Shown: positions 4,688 to 5,859 of the stretch, piece by piece | How positions within the stretch are numbered: position 1 is the stretch's first letter | Layout: every line of letters begins with the position of its first letter | DNA from: an uncultured Lentisphaeraceae bacterium | Lineage (GTDB): Bacteria > Verrucomicrobiota > Kiritimatiellia > RFP12 > DVOR01 | Length of the DNA stretch: 5,859 bases | Assembly: GCA_946056345.1 (NCBI GenBank) | Contig: CAMGJH010000082.1 | Span: 1 to 5,859, forward strand | Direction of reading: 5' to 3' | Position numbers and translations under genes: made by a program | Notes under the pieces: generated by a model | Database searches by the model: none | What the model was told of the DNA's origin: nothing | The model's input: the letters and a program-made list of their open reading frames with translations, nothing else

Positions 4688-5859
4688 TGGCCACGACCTT
4701 CGACTATATCCCTGACATCCTGGACCGCGCGGTAGAAGACGCGCAGCTGATTGATGTCAAGGGCCGCGTTATCCAGGTGGTCGGCACCATCATCAAGGCG
4801 GCCGTGCCGGGCGTGAAGGTGGGCGAAGTCTGTCTGCTGCGCAACCCGTGGGAGCAGTATGAAGTCCAAGCCGAGGTCGTGGGCTTCACGCGCGAAGCGG
4901 TCCTCCTGACCGCCCTCGGGCAGATGATTGGCATCTCGGCGCAGACGGAGGTTATCCCCACCCGGCGGGTGCACATGGTGCCGGTAGGCAAGAGCCTCTT
5001 GGGGCGCGTCCTCGACGGCCTGGGCCGCCCGCTCGATGGGGATGTGAAAGGCCCCCTCATCCCCGACGCCTTCTACCCAGTCTACGCCGACCCGCCCTCG
5101 CCCTTGGAGCGCAAGATGATTAGCCGCCCCATCTCGCTGGGCGTGCGCGCGCTCGATGGCCTGCTCACCTGCGGCGAAGGTCAGCGTATGGGCATCTTCG
5201 CTGCGGCCGGTGGCGGCAAGTCCACGCTCCTGGCGCAAATCGTCCGCAACACGGAGGCCGATGTCACCGTGCTGGCCCTCATTGGCGAGCGCGGGCGCGA
5301 GGTGCGCGAGTTCATCGAGAAGGACCTCGGCCCCGAAGGGCTGGCCAAGTCCGTCGTCGTCTGCTCGACCTCCGACCGCAGCGCGATGGAACGCCTGAAA
5401 GCGGCCTATGTGGCCACCTCGATTGCCGAGTCCTTCCGCGACAAGGGGCTGCGCGTGCTGCTTTTGATGGACTCTGTGACGCGCTTTGGGCGCGCCCAAC
5501 GCGAGATTGGCCTGGCCGCCGGCGAGCCGCCCACGCGCCGCGGCTTCCCCCCGAGCGTCTTCTCCGAGCTGCCCAAACTGATGGAGCGCGCCGGCAACTC
5601 CGCCAAGGGTTCCATCACGGCCCTCTACACGGTGCTCGTGGAGGGCGACGATATGACCGAGCCCATCGCCGACGAGACGCGCTCGATCCTCGACGGGCAC
5701 ATCATCCTCTCGCGCAAGCTCGCCCAGCAGAACCACTATCCGGCCATCGACATCCTCCAATCCATCTCGCGCTGCCAGAACGCTATCATCACCCCCGAGC
5801 ACAAAGCCTCCGCCTCCAAGCTCCGCGAGATTCTGGCCCGCTACGCCGAGGTCGAGCTC
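4687..5859 (+). CDS. sctN: SctN (YscN/CdsN/FliI family), T3SS ATPase, 3' partial
   Basis: This hexameric ATPase detaches chaperones from substrates and unfolds them for export at the inner membrane. The visible 391 residues lack the C-terminal about 45-60. In order: beta-barrel N-domain ([24 protein letters not shown], 26-49), [11 protein letters not shown] (108-118), P-loop AAAGGGKST (172-180), catalytic Glu in LIGERGREV (199-206, Glu201), Walker B LLLMDS (258-263), [13 protein letters not shown] (280-292), [13 protein letters not shown] (318-330), and the ATPase signature [10 protein letters not shown] (352-361) ending in Arg362, the arginine-finger position. All catalytic residues are present. 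EGDDM.EPIAD and the position after sctL favour SctN over FliI, although the MDSVTRF.RAQREIG segment is like FliI and chlamydial CdsN. The start overlaps the sctL stop (TAATG), with only a weak AAAGAG before it. The GC-rich antisense frame opposite is not a gene. Confidence 0.96.
   Translation, partial: MATTFDYIPDILDRAVEDAQLIDVKGRVIQVVGTIIKAAVPGVKVGEVCLLRNPWEQYEVQAEVVGFTREAVLLTALGQMIGISAQTEVIPTRRVHMVPVGKSLLGRVLDGLGRPLDGDVKGPLIPDAFYPVYADPPSPLERKMISRPISLGVRALDGLLTCGEGQRMGIFAAAGGGKSTLLAQIVRNTEADVTVLALIGERGREVREFIEKDLGPEGLAKSVVVCSTSDRSAMERLKAAYVATSIAESFRDKGLRVLLLMDSVTRFGRAQREIGLAAGEPPTRRGFPPSVFSELPKLMERAGNSAKGSITALYTVLVEGDDMTEPIADETRSILDGHIILSRKLAQQNHYPAIDILQSISRCQNAIITPEHKASASKLREILARYAEVEL

Noticed and set aside
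4684..5802. Long minus-strand open frame opposite sctN (and similar ones at 3788-4459, 2238-2930 and 1230-1724)
   Set aside because: These are antisense to well-supported genes, have low-complexity His/Gly/Arg/Ala composition, and arise from the high GC content at third positions.
4687..5859. Reading the ATPase as flagellar FliI
   Set aside because: It is directly coupled to sctL and preceded by needle, rod and lipoprotein genes that have no flagellar counterparts in this form; EGDDM.EPIADE also favours SctN.
1..5859. A wholly new biological system
   Set aside because: Most genes fall into recognised T3SS families, either by motifs or by order; only the TPR gene at 3005-3349 has an uncertain identity, and it too fits a T3SS chaperone.

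Overview
This window is a single run of ten plus-strand genes that builds the core of a non-flagellar type III secretion system (T3SS, the injectisome). It is cut at both ends: the first gene (sctD) lacks its 5' part and the last (sctN, the ATPase) lacks its 3' end. I see no RNA genes, mobile elements, CRISPR arrays, terminators or convincing promoter. Almost all of the DNA is coding, and the largest gap between genes is about 48 bases.

The organism is a Gram-negative (diderm) bacterium with high-GC DNA: codon third positions are mostly G or C. The lineage cannot be fixed from this window. Gene order follows the Ysc/Psc (Yersinia/Pseudomonas) plan D-E-F-G-I-J-K-L. The ATPase, however, follows sctL directly, and its sequence recalls chlamydial CdsN as well as flagellar FliI. 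A member of the Planctomycetes-Verrucomicrobia-Chlamydiae group is one possibility, and a deltaproteobacterium or other environmental high-GC lineage is another.

Layout: 1-905 sctD (inner-membrane ring, C-terminal part); 954-1229 sctE (needle co-chaperone); 1248-1574 sctF (needle subunit); 1574-1945 sctG (TPR needle chaperone); 1974-2360 sctI (inner rod); 2376-2999 sctJ (inner-ring lipoprotein); 3005-3349 a small TPR protein resembling SctY/YscY; 3366-4079 sctK; 4070-4687 sctL (ATPase stator); 4687-5859 sctN (ATPase, partial).

How they work together: SctD and SctJ form the inner-membrane rings. SctK, SctL and SctN belong to the cytoplasmic sorting platform and export motor. SctI is the rod that joins the export gate to the needle, and SctF polymerises into the needle. 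SctE and SctG hold SctF as a monomer until export. One-base TAATG overlaps (F/G and L/N), a 10-base overlap (K/L) and short gaps suggest one transcript with translational coupling.

The system itself is known. Points worth a second look are the SctY-like TPR gene placed between sctJ and sctK, a needle protein about 20 residues longer than usual at its N-terminus, an SctJ without a C-terminal membrane helix, and a gene order that joins blocks which are separate in both Chlamydia and Yersinia.
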